Shown one piece after another: positions 43,480 to 50,988 of a stretch of DNA of 64,000 bases. The DNA is from Holophagales bacterium UBA5704 (GTDB taxonomy: Bacteria > Acidobacteriota > Thermoanaerobaculia > Multivoradales > UBA5704). Location of the stretch: the NCBI GenBank assembly GCA_002420005.1, contig DIHE01000126.1:71858-135857 (forward strand), written 5' to 3'. The first letter of the stretch is position 1. Each line of letters starts with the position of its first letter. Under the pieces are notes generated by a model that worked only from the letters and a program-made list of their open reading frames with translations, was not told where the DNA came from and made no database searches. A program made the position numbers and the translations under genes.

Positions 43480-46041
43480 GGTATCTCCTTGTGGTTTGGT
43501 CGAGTTCTGTTCCGTCTGTTGAGACAGGCGAAGGCCGCCGGTGGAACAAACTTCTTTTGCGGTCTTCTGGTGCTGGCTCTGGTGGCCTCTCCTGTCGCCG
43601 GGCAGACGCTCGACCAAGCCGTTGCGCTGCACCAGGCGGGGCGCCTGCGCGAGGCGCTCCAGGCCTACCGGCGGATCGCCTCCGCCCACGCAGGTCAGGA
43701 GCCGGGGCTGGCCGCGGCGGCGCTCAACAACGCCTGCGTGCTGCAGCAGGACCAGGGCGCCCTGCGCGCCGCGCTGCCGGACTGCGAGGAGGCGCTGCGC
43801 TTGCGCCGGATCGAAGGAGACCCCTTGTCGATCGCCGAGACGGTGAACAACCTGGGGCTGATCCTGGAGACCCTGGGCCGCACCGGCGAGGCGGAGCGCC
43901 ACTACCGCGAGGCGCTGGCGATCAACCGCAAGCTCGGCGAAGCCGAATCGGTGGCGATGAACCTGGGCAACCTCACCGCGATCGCGGTCCAGAAGGGCCG
44001 CTATTCCGAGGCCATGCGCCTCTCCACCGAGGCCGCCACGGTGGCCGCCCGCCATCCGGATGCGCCCTGGGCCGAGGAGCAAGGGCAGATCGCGCGGATC
44101 AACCAGAGCGTCGTGCTGCGCAAGGTGGGCGCCTACCGGGAGGCGCTCGATCTCTCTCGGGATCTCCTGAAAAGCAACCGGCTGGACCCGCGGCGGCGTG
44201 CCGCACTGCTGGTGAATACCGGCGTCTTCTATCGCAACCTGGGAGATCCGGTGAGCGCGGTGGAGAGCTTCCGCGCCGCCATCGCGAGCTATCGCGCGCT
44301 GGGGGACACCGCGGGGCTGTCCAACGCCTGGCTCAACCTCGGGATCGCCCTGCATCTGAATCTGGCCCGCCCGCGCGAGGCCGAGGCCGCCTACCGGGAG
44401 GCGCTCCGTCTCGCCGAAGCGGACGGCAATCAGATCGAGGCGGTCGAGGATCTGTTCTATCTCGGCCGCCTCCTCCTGGCGCAGGGCCGGCTGGACGAGG
44501 CGGAGGCGGCCTTCCGGCGCTGCCTGGACGGGGCGACGCAGAGCGGCTCGGTCGATGGGCGGTGGTCGGCCCGCGAGGGGCTGGGGCGGATCGCCGCGGC
44601 GCGCGGGGACCTGCCGGGCGCCCTGGCGCACCTCCTCGGTGCCCTGGACGAGATCGAGCGGGTACGCGCCGGCCTCGACCGCAGCGGCTGGCGGGCCGGC
44701 TATTTCGGCGACAAGCGCTCCGTTTATGCCGCGACGGTGGACGTGCTATGGCGGCTCGCCCGGCTCCGGCCGCGGGAAGGCTTCGCCGGCCGCGCCCTGG
44801 AGGTGGTGCAGCGCGCCAAGGCGCGCGACCTGCTCGATGCCCTGGGACCCGGGGGCGCTGCGTTGACCCCGGCCACCGCCGCCGCGATCACCGCCCGGGC
44901 CGACGGCACCCTGCTCGAATATTTCCTGAGTGAGGACCGCCTCTATCTCTGGACGATCCGTCGCGGTGCGCTGCAGATGGCGGACCTCGGCCCCAAGACC
45001 CCCGTGGCGGCGGACGTTCTGCGGGTGCACCGGGCGCTCGCCGGGGGGACCGAGCCGGACGCGGCGGCGGTCACGCGGCTCTCCCGCACGCTCCTCGGGC
45101 CGGCCGGTCCTCTGGGTGCGAAGGGGGAGACGCTCCGCATCGCGCCCGACGGGCTGCTGCACTATCTCCCGTTCGAGATCCTCGCGGCGCCCGCGGCCGA
45201 CGGCGCGCCCCTGGTCGAGCGCCACGCCATCTCCTACCTGCCGAGTGCCTCCCTGCGGGGGGCCGGTGACGCCACCGCCTCCCCCACCCTCCGCCTCGCC
45301 GGCTTCGGCGCCCCGCTTCCCTCGCGCCCGACCGCCGGGGCAACCCTTGTGGTGGCCCAACCCCTACCGGCCGCCGAGCGGGAGCTCACCGCCATCGGGA
45401 GCCTCCTGGGCGGATCGAGCGAGCGGCACCTGGGCGCACAAGCGACTGAGCGGGCCTTCCGCCAGGTGTTCGCCCGGGGCGCCCGGGTGGTGCACTTCGC
45501 CACCCACACCGTGGTGGAAGAACGGCCGGGCGGTGGCGCCTCCATCCTCCTCACCGCAGCGGGCGGAGACGACGGCCTCCTGCAACCGCGGGAGATTGCC
45601 GGCCTCACCGGCTCGTGTGACCTGGTGGTGCTCGCGGCCTGCAGCACGTCCCTCGGAGCGGGGGAGGAAGGAGGAGCCCTGGTCTCCCTCACCGGCTCCT
45701 TCCTCGCCGCCGGAGCCCCCGCCGTCGTGGCCACCCTCTGGGACGTGGGCGATGCCGCGACCGCCGTCTTCATGGAGCAGCTCTACGCCCAGCTCGGCCG
45801 CGGCCTTCCTCCGGACGAAGCCCTGCGCCGGGCGAAGCTGCGCCTGCGCGCCGATCCGCGCTGGAACCGGCCTGGCCTCTGGTCGGGCTATGTCCTGGTG
45901 GGAGAGGCGCCGCCGGTGGCGCCGCGCCGGGAGCTGCGGCTGGCCCTGATCTGGGGAGGCGCGGCGGGGCTCCTGCTGCTCGGCCTCGCCGCGCGCCGCC
46001 TCACTCGAAGACGATCGCGCCGTTCTCCATCGCCAGCTTGA
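43468..46041 (+). CDS. Exported TPR-CHAT caspase-like protease
   Basis: About 857 aa. A signal-like hydrophobic segment (FFCGLLVLALVASPVAGQ) is followed by about ten TPR units (to about residue 390), then a CHAT domain (about 520-800) with the catalytic dyad His in VVHFATHTV and Cys in LVVLAACSTSLG. A C-terminal transmembrane helix (LIWGGAAGLLLLGLA) is followed by a basic tail. CHAT domains are caspase-like cysteine peptidases. The start is uncertain: ATG 43468 has GGAGGG upstream but overlaps the divergent lipoprotein start by 12 bp; TTG 43519 would give a more normal signal peptide. The 3' end overlaps the next, convergent gene by 41 bp. The target is unknown. Confidence 0.85.
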   Translation: MAVHGISLWFGRVLFRLLRQAKAAGGTNFFCGLLVLALVASPVAGQTLDQAVALHQAGRLREALQAYRRIASAHAGQEPGLAAAALNNACVLQQDQGALRAALPDCEEALRLRRIEGDPLSIAETVNNLGLILETLGRTGEAERHYREALAINRKLGEAESVAMNLGNLTAIAVQKGRYSEAMRLSTEAATVAARHPDAPWAEEQGQIARINQSVVLRKVGAYREALDLSRDLLKSNRLDPRRRAALLVNTGVFYRNLGDPVSAVESFRAAIASYRALGDTAGLSNAWLNLGIALHLNLARPREAEAAYREALRLAEADGNQIEAVEDLFYLGRLLLAQGRLDEAEAAFRRCLDGATQSGSVDGRWSAREGLGRIAAARGDLPGALAHLLGALDEIERVRAGLDRSGWRAGYFGDKRSVYAATVDVLWRLARLRPREGFAGRALEVVQRAKARDLLDALGPGGAALTPATAAAITARADGTLLEYFLSEDRLYLWTIRRGALQMADLGPKTPVAADVLRVHRALAGGTEPDAAAVTRLSRTLLGPAGPLGAKGETLRIAPDGLLHYLPFEILAAPAADGAPLVERHAISYLPSASLRGAGDATASPTLRLAGFGAPLPSRPTAGATLVVAQPLPAAERELTAIGSLLGGSSERHLGAQATERAFRQVFARGARVVHFATHTVVEERPGGGASILLTAAGGDDGLLQPREIAGLTGSCDLVVLAACSTSLGAGEEGGALVSLTGSFLAAGAPAVVATLWDVGDAATAVFMEQLYAQLGRGLPPDEALRRAKLRLRADPRWNRPGLWSGYVLVGEAPPVAPRRELRLALIWGGAAGLLLLGLAARRLTRRRSRRSPSPA

Positions 46042-47023
46042 GCTTCCGGCCCAGCGTGTTGGTGAGCCAGGTGCCGGCCGGATCGAGGGTGACCGGCGAC
46101 TCGGTGCCGAGGGCTGCGGAGGCTTTGGTCGGCAGGGAGACGGCGATGATCGTGCCGGGCACGGTGTTGAGCGTGCGGTTCGGGGATCGGAAGTCGATCC
46201 GCAGGATGCCCGGCTTGCTGCGGTCCACCGTGAAGGTGGCCTTGCCGTAGCGCGGATCGATGCGGACGACCGCAGGTCCCGCGGCGACGGCGGCGTTGTA
46301 GCGCAGGGTCACCCGGCCGCTCGAGATGCCGAACGGCTCGAAGGTCTGGAATCCCAGCTCCGCCGTCTCCCCCGGTGCGAGCTGGTCGCCTTCGGCCTCG
46401 ACGGCGAGGGGGGCGGTGGCGCCGCGCACGGTCAGCATCGCGTTGATCGGGGCGAGATCGACAGGGGCGCCCCCGCTGTCGATCAGCGAGGTGAAGGAGG
46501 GATCGACGGTGATCGTGTACTGCTGCCCGGCGGTCACCGATGGATCGAGCCGGAAGCGCAAGACGGCGAGCGGGCCGTCGGAGGCGTTGATGGTTCCCGA
46601 GGGAGAGGAGAACTGGACGCCCACCGACTGGCTGTCCGCCGCACCCGTCGGCGTCGCCTGGACCGTCACGTCACCACGGGTGCTGTAGACCACGGCGCTC
46701 AGAAAGGTCAGAGGCCGGACGGGCTGCCGCAAGGCTTCCGCAGTGAGCCCCTGGAGGGCGGCGGCGGTCGGCCTGCCGACGCGCACGGTGATCTTGCCCT
46801 GACGAATCGGCCGCGCCGCGTAGGTGCGCAGCACGACCGCCACGATGCCCCCCGGCTTGCCGATGGCGTCGTTCGCCCGCAGCTTAAGCGTCTCATGCCC
46901 ACCCGATCCGCCGCCGTCGTCGCCGCCGCCCTGGCGGGCCGCGGCCTCGGGGTGGCCGGTGACGAGGAGGGCCAGGGCGAGGAGAGGGGCGGAGAGGAAA
47001 CGGGAACGTGCTGTCTGGCTCAT
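46001..47023 (-). CDS. Exported cohesin-like beta-domain protein
   Basis: 340-residue secreted protein with signal peptide (about 1-29) and a short Gly/Asp-rich linker. It then has two beta-sandwich-like domains: one with GGIVAVVLRTYAARPIRQGKITV and LAVLRFRLDPSVTAG, the pattern of cohesin-type domains, and a second from about 195 (LAPGETAELGFQTFEP). No catalytic motif seen. Probably a cell-surface or matrix protein. Convergent with the CHAT gene, overlapping by 41 bp. Confidence 0.65.
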   Translation of the reverse strand: MSQTARSRFLSAPLLALALLVTGHPEAAARQGGGDDGGGSGGHETLKLRANDAIGKPGGIVAVVLRTYAARPIRQGKITVRVGRPTAAALQGLTAEALRQPVRPLTFLSAVVYSTRGDVTVQATPTGAADSQSVGVQFSSPSGTINASDGPLAVLRFRLDPSVTAGQQYTITVDPSFTSLIDSGGAPVDLAPINAMLTVRGATAPLAVEAEGDQLAPGETAELGFQTFEPFGISSGRVTLRYNAAVAAGPAVVRIDPRYGKATFTVDRSKPGILRIDFRSPNRTLNTVPGTIIAVSLPTKASAALGTESPVTLDPAGTWLTNTLGRKLKLAMENGAIVFE

Positions 47024-47092
47024 GGTGCGACCTCCGGCGGCGGCGAAATGCCCGCAATTCCAGAGTCTACTCCTCTTGTCATGACGCAGACA

Positions 47093-47881
47093 TTACAGCG
47101 GTGGCTCTTCCGGCCGCGGCTTCGCCTGGAACCCCACCGGAGGGGAGATCGCGAGCCGCCCCCCTTGCGGGTCCAGGGCTTCGACGGTCCAGGTGTAGCG
47201 CACCGCGCGGTGGAGCCGGCCGGCGAGGTCGGCCGGCAGGGGAGCCACCGGCGTCTGCGTCGCCGCCTCCCAGAGCACCGAGCCGTCCACCGTCGTCAGG
47301 CGCACCCGGTAGCCGGCGGCTCCCGGCACGGCCCCCCAGCGCAGCTCCGCCGGCAGGTCCGCCACCTCGCCCACCGGGGCGACGACTTCCACCGTGGCAC
47401 CGCGCAGCGCGCCGCCGACCTCCGGCGTCGGCAGGTCCGGGGGCGCTTGCAGCACCCGCCAGGTGAGACCGAAGCCGAGCACCAGAACGGCCGCCGCGGC
47501 AAAACGCAGGAGGGAACGCGAAACGGTGCGGGCCGGTGCGGCCGGTGCGGCTGGTGCAGGACGGCGCGGACCCGGGAAGGGCACGACGTTGGAGCGGGCC
47601 GGGGCCGCCGTCGGTGCCGCCAGGCGGGAGACGACGTGCTCCAGATCTTCCGGCGCCACACCGGCCTCCGCGGGTGCCGCATCGAAGAGACGGGCGAGGT
47701 CCCGCTCGGCGGCACAGGCCGGGCAGCGGTCGGCGTGCGCGTCGATCGCTTGTTGCCCGGCGGGAGAGAGGTCCGCCCGCTCCGCGGCGAGAAAAGCCTC
47801 CGGGGGAGGGCAGGCGCCCGCGTCCGGGGCGTAGGCGGCCTGGAGCCAGGCGTCCAGGGTCTGGCGCGATCCGTCGCTCAT
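47093..47881 (-). CDS. Anti-sigma factor with zinc-finger (ZAS-like)
   Basis: 262-residue membrane protein coupled to the ECF sigma gene: its ATG overlaps the sigma stop by 4 nt (ATGA). The N-terminal cytoplasmic part has HADRCPAC, an HxxxCxxC zinc-binding anti-sigma motif. One transmembrane helix is at about 123-141. The C-terminal periplasmic part (about 165-250) has a fibronectin-like pattern (ELRWGAVPGAAGYRVRL, YTWTVEALD). It would hold the sigma factor at the membrane until a signal arrives; the signal is unknown. Confidence 0.85.
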   Translation of the reverse strand: MSDGSRQTLDAWLQAAYAPDAGACPPPEAFLAAERADLSPAGQQAIDAHADRCPACAAERDLARLFDAAPAEAGVAPEDLEHVVSRLAAPTAAPARSNVVPFPGPRRPAPAAPAAPARTVSRSLLRFAAAAVLVLGFGLTWRVLQAPPDLPTPEVGGALRGATVEVVAPVGEVADLPAELRWGAVPGAAGYRVRLTTVDGSVLWEAATQTPVAPLPADLAGRLHRAVRYTWTVEALDPQGGRLAISPPVGFQAKPRPEEPPL

Positions 47882-48483
47882 GACAAGGCACCTCCGGCGG
47901 ATTGGCGGGCGAGCCACTTCCCGAAGTGGCGCTTGAGCTTGCGTCCGCCGCTGACGATGCAAGCCTTGGCACCCGATTTGTTGGCGAGCTGCAAGAGGTC
48001 GGTGATCGCGGCGAGCGGCAGGCCGTCGACGAAATGGAGATAGAGGACCTTGGCCTCGACCGGCTCCAGGTCGCGTTCCATCGCGGTGCGAAACGCCGCC
48101 AGAATCTCCTTGCGCTCCAGCTCCCGCTCCGCGCCCGGCGAGGGCTCGACCGGCTCCGGGATGCTCTCGTCGTCCAGCGCCTCGGTCTGCCGGCGCCGCG
48201 CGGCGACGCCCCGGTTGATGGCGACGCTGCGGGTGACCGTGTAGAGCCAGGTGGAGAACCGGCTGTCGCCGCGGAAGGAGGCGAGCCGCTCGTGCACCCG
48301 CAGAAAGACCTCCTGGGCGACGTCCGCCGCCTCCTCGCGGTCGCTGCAGATCCGCAGGCACCAGGCGGCCACCTTGGGCTGATACCGCCGGTAGAGGACG
48401 GAGAGGAACGCATCGCCGCCCCCCGGCGCCGCCTGGCGGGCTCGCGCGATCAGCTCTTCATCGTCGAGACGGTCGAGATCCAT
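47878..48483 (-). CDS. ECF-type RNA polymerase sigma factor
   Basis: 201-residue sigma factor. Region 2 is clear (LYRRYQPKVAAWCLRICSDREEAADVAQEVFLRV with RFSTWLYTVTRS; positions about 48205-48410). Region 4 is divergent (LPLAAITDLLQLANKSGAKACIVSGGRKLKRHF) but keeps a helix-turn-helix pattern. The ATG at 48483 was chosen because conserved sequence starts soon after. Co-transcribed with its zinc-finger anti-sigma factor. The regulon is unknown. The 385 bp upstream (48484-48868) holds no gene; it has a hairpin at 48691-48708 (GGGGAC/GTCCCC). Confidence 0.88.
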   Translation of the reverse strand: MDLDRLDDEELIARARQAAPGGGDAFLSVLYRRYQPKVAAWCLRICSDREEAADVAQEVFLRVHERLASFRGDSRFSTWLYTVTRSVAINRGVAARRRQTEALDDESIPEPVEPSPGAERELERKEILAAFRTAMERDLEPVEAKVLYLHFVDGLPLAAITDLLQLANKSGAKACIVSGGRKLKRHFGKWLARQSAGGALS

Positions 48484-48690
48484 GAAGGTCCGGGGTCGTC
48501 GCCTGAGGGAGGCGGGGCTCCAGAGAAGAATACCCGAGCCGTGCCCGGTGCGGCCAGCGCGGCGCGGCCGGGTCTCCCGAGCCGGATCGGCCGGGAGGCG
48601 AGGGGGCGCGGCGAGGAGGGGCGAGGCACTCATCACCCCTTGAGACAGCGAAGAGGGCGCGGCGGAACAGGAATCGTGCCGTCTCCGTGC

Positions 48691-48708
48691 GGGGACAGAC
48701 CCGTCCCC
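48691..48708. repeat. Short palindrome in divergent intergenic region
   Basis: GGGGAC (48691-48696) pairs with GTCCCC (48703-48708) over loop AGACCC, in the gap between the divergent sigma and VWFA genes. REP-like in look. No function is evident. Confidence 0.3.
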
Positions 48709-48868
48709 TCACATCGGCGGCCCGAGGGCGTTGCGCCGGGCACGCCCCTGGAGACCACCCTTCGGCACGAAGCTTGCTCAAACGCACGATACTGCCCCCG
48801 ATCGCTCTCGCCGTTGTCGCGAGGGCTCGAATTCATGGGTGCCGCCCCGATGCGGCAAGGAGGGATGC

Positions 48869-50968
48869 ATGCGCACGAGAGGTTGTGGACTTCCTGTTTC
48901 CGGGTTTCTGGTCGTCTTCGGATTGTCTCTGGCCACCGGCCGGTTGGCGGCGGTGCCGGTGCCCAGCCCACCGGCGGCGGCGGAATCCTCCGAGATCGCG
49001 GTGACCGTGGTGGAGATTCCGGTGGAGGTGACGCGGCGTGGCGAGCCGGTCCTCGGGCTCACCGCCGCAGACTTCGAGGTGGTGGAAGGGAAGCGTTCCC
49101 TGCCGGTGGTGGGGTTCGAAGTGGTCGACCTGGCGGCGCCGGAACCTCCGGACGCCCCGGCCCCCGCCGCCGCCGCGAGCCGGAACTTCCTTTTCCTCTA
49201 TGACTTCGCGATGAGCAGCCGGGAACGCTTGAAAGATGGCGTCGCCGCCGCCCGGGAGCTCGTCGACCGCGGGCTCGATCCGCGCGACCTGGTGGCGATC
49301 GCGGTCTATCTCCCGACCGGAGAGCTCGATCTGCTGCTCAGCTTCACCACCGACCGGGCGGCCGCCACGCGAACCCTCACCGCCCTCGAAGACCTGCTGA
49401 ACGGCAAGGAGGCGGCCGCCGCGGCCGTCGGCTCCGACCCGTTGCGCTTGACCGGCCTGGGAGCGCGCGCGCTGCTCAGTCAGACCTTCCAGGTTCACGA
49501 GACCAACTTCGCCGACGACGCGCGGGACAGCCTGGGACCGATGGATGGCTCCGTGGGCTCGCTCCTGCAGCAGGAAGCGCTTTACGAGGCAGGCGTGGTC
49601 CACCGGCCGGCCGTCGAGGCCCGTCAGGCCGGTCACGTCAAGTCCCTGGCCGACGCCCTGTGGGGTCTCGCCGAGGTCCTGCGGCCGGTGACCGGACGCA
49701 AATACCTGACCCTGTTCAGCGAAGGCTTCTCCCTGTCGCTCGTCCCCCACGTAGCTGACGGTTACACCGGGTCTTCGGTGGGGAACGGAGATCTGCTGTT
49801 CAAGCTCCGGATGACCCTCGGCGAGCTGCGCCATGCCGGCTGGGTGCTCCACGCCGTGGACCTCGCCGGCATCCGGCGGGGAGAGACCGATGGAGACGGC
49901 CTCTTCTTCCTCGCCAACGAGACCGGAGGCTCCGTGGTCGAAGGGACCGCCCGGCTGGCGGAGGGTTTGGGCGCAGTCCTGCGCCGCAGTGCGCACAGCT
50001 ATCTCCTGTCCGTGCAGGCGGACGTGCCGTCCGACGGATCGTTTCATCCGCTCGAGGTCCGCCTCCGCAAAGCGCCGCGGGGCACCCAGGTCCTCCATCG
50101 CGACGGCTATTACGCACCCCTGCCGTTCCGGCACCAGAACGACGTCCAGCGGCTCGCCGAGGCGGCGGTCCTGGTGTCCGGCACCGACGAGCGCGACGAC
50201 CTGGGTCTGCGCGTGGCGGCGGTCTCTCTGGTCGCCGGAGTGGAGACCACCCGCGTCGCCGTCCTCGTCGAGATCCCCGGGGCACCGCTCCTCGCGGCCG
50301 GCTCCCCCCGGATCGGCGTCGAGGTCTTCGGCTATGCGCTGGACGCAGCGGGCAACAGCAGCGATTTCTTCGCCCAGGCCGTCGCGCTCGAACGGGAGAA
50401 GGTCGGCGCCCGGCTCGCCCAGGGGGGCGTCCGGGTGCTCGCCCGGCTCGACCTCCCGCCCGGGGCGCACCGCCTCCGGGTGCTGGCCCGCGACCGCCAG
50501 ACCGGCCGTGCCACCCTCCTCACCGTTCCGCTCCACGTCGAGGCGGCGGCCGGCCCGGCCGCCCTGGAGGCCCTCTTCCTCGCTCCCGCCGACGATCCCT
50601 GGGTGCTCGTCCGGCCGGAGGACGCGCCGTTCGACATCCACGGCCGGGGGGTGGTTCCGGCGGCCCGGGGGACCCTCGCCGCGGCCGGTCAGGCGCAGCT
50701 CTTCCTGCTCGGCCGCGGCCTGGCCGAAGAGGGCACCTGGATCAAGAACCGCATCCTCGATGCCTCGGGGAAAGCGATGGAGGGAGGCCTTCTGGAGCTG
50801 CAGGCGATCGCCCCGGGAAGCGCCGGGGAGCTCGATCTGGTGATGGCCCGCCTGCAAGCCGGCACCCTGCCCCCGGGCGCCTATCACCTGGAGCTGCGCG
50901 CCGGCCACGCGACGCGCGCTCAGTCGGTCGCCGTGCGGCCGTTCGAGGTCCAACCGGCTCAACCGTAG
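48869..50968 (+). CDS. Secreted VWFA-related acidobacterial-type protein
   Basis: 699-residue exported protein with signal peptide (about 1-28). The first domain (VEIPVEVTRRGEPVLGLTAADFEVVEG) followed by NFLFLYDFAMSSRERL matches the VWFA-related domain I know from Acidobacteria (TIGR03436-like). The usual metal-site DxSxS is replaced by YDFAMSS, so metal binding is doubtful. The remainder is beta-rich. Two ATGs overlap at 48865 and 48869; only the second is in frame, with AAGGAGG upstream. It converges with another VWA protein gene 14 bp away. Role is unknown, perhaps cell-surface adhesion. Confidence 0.78.
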   Translation: MRTRGCGLPVSGFLVVFGLSLATGRLAAVPVPSPPAAAESSEIAVTVVEIPVEVTRRGEPVLGLTAADFEVVEGKRSLPVVGFEVVDLAAPEPPDAPAPAAAASRNFLFLYDFAMSSRERLKDGVAAARELVDRGLDPRDLVAIAVYLPTGELDLLLSFTTDRAAATRTLTALEDLLNGKEAAAAAVGSDPLRLTGLGARALLSQTFQVHETNFADDARDSLGPMDGSVGSLLQQEALYEAGVVHRPAVEARQAGHVKSLADALWGLAEVLRPVTGRKYLTLFSEGFSLSLVPHVADGYTGSSVGNGDLLFKLRMTLGELRHAGWVLHAVDLAGIRRGETDGDGLFFLANETGGSVVEGTARLAEGLGAVLRRSAHSYLLSVQADVPSDGSFHPLEVRLRKAPRGTQVLHRDGYYAPLPFRHQNDVQRLAEAAVLVSGTDERDDLGLRVAAVSLVAGVETTRVAVLVEIPGAPLLAAGSPRIGVEVFGYALDAAGNSSDFFAQAVALEREKVGARLAQGGVRVLARLDLPPGAHRLRVLARDRQTGRATLLTVPLHVEAAAGPAALEALFLAPADDPWVLVRPEDAPFDIHGRGVVPAARGTLAAAGQAQLFLLGRGLAEEGTWIKNRILDASGKAMEGGLLELQAIAPGSAGELDLVMARLQAGTLPPGAYHLELRAGHATRAQSVAVRPFEVQPAQP

Positions 50969-50988
50969 GGGCGGCCGCCCCCCTACGG
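50963..50988. terminator. Bidirectional terminator spanning both stop codons
   Basis: CCGTAGGGG (50963-50971) pairs with CCCCTACGG (50980-50988). The plus-strand TAG stop (50966-50968) and the minus-strand TAG stop (50983-50985) both lie within the stem. It serves the two convergent VWA-type genes. No T-run is present. Confidence 0.55.
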
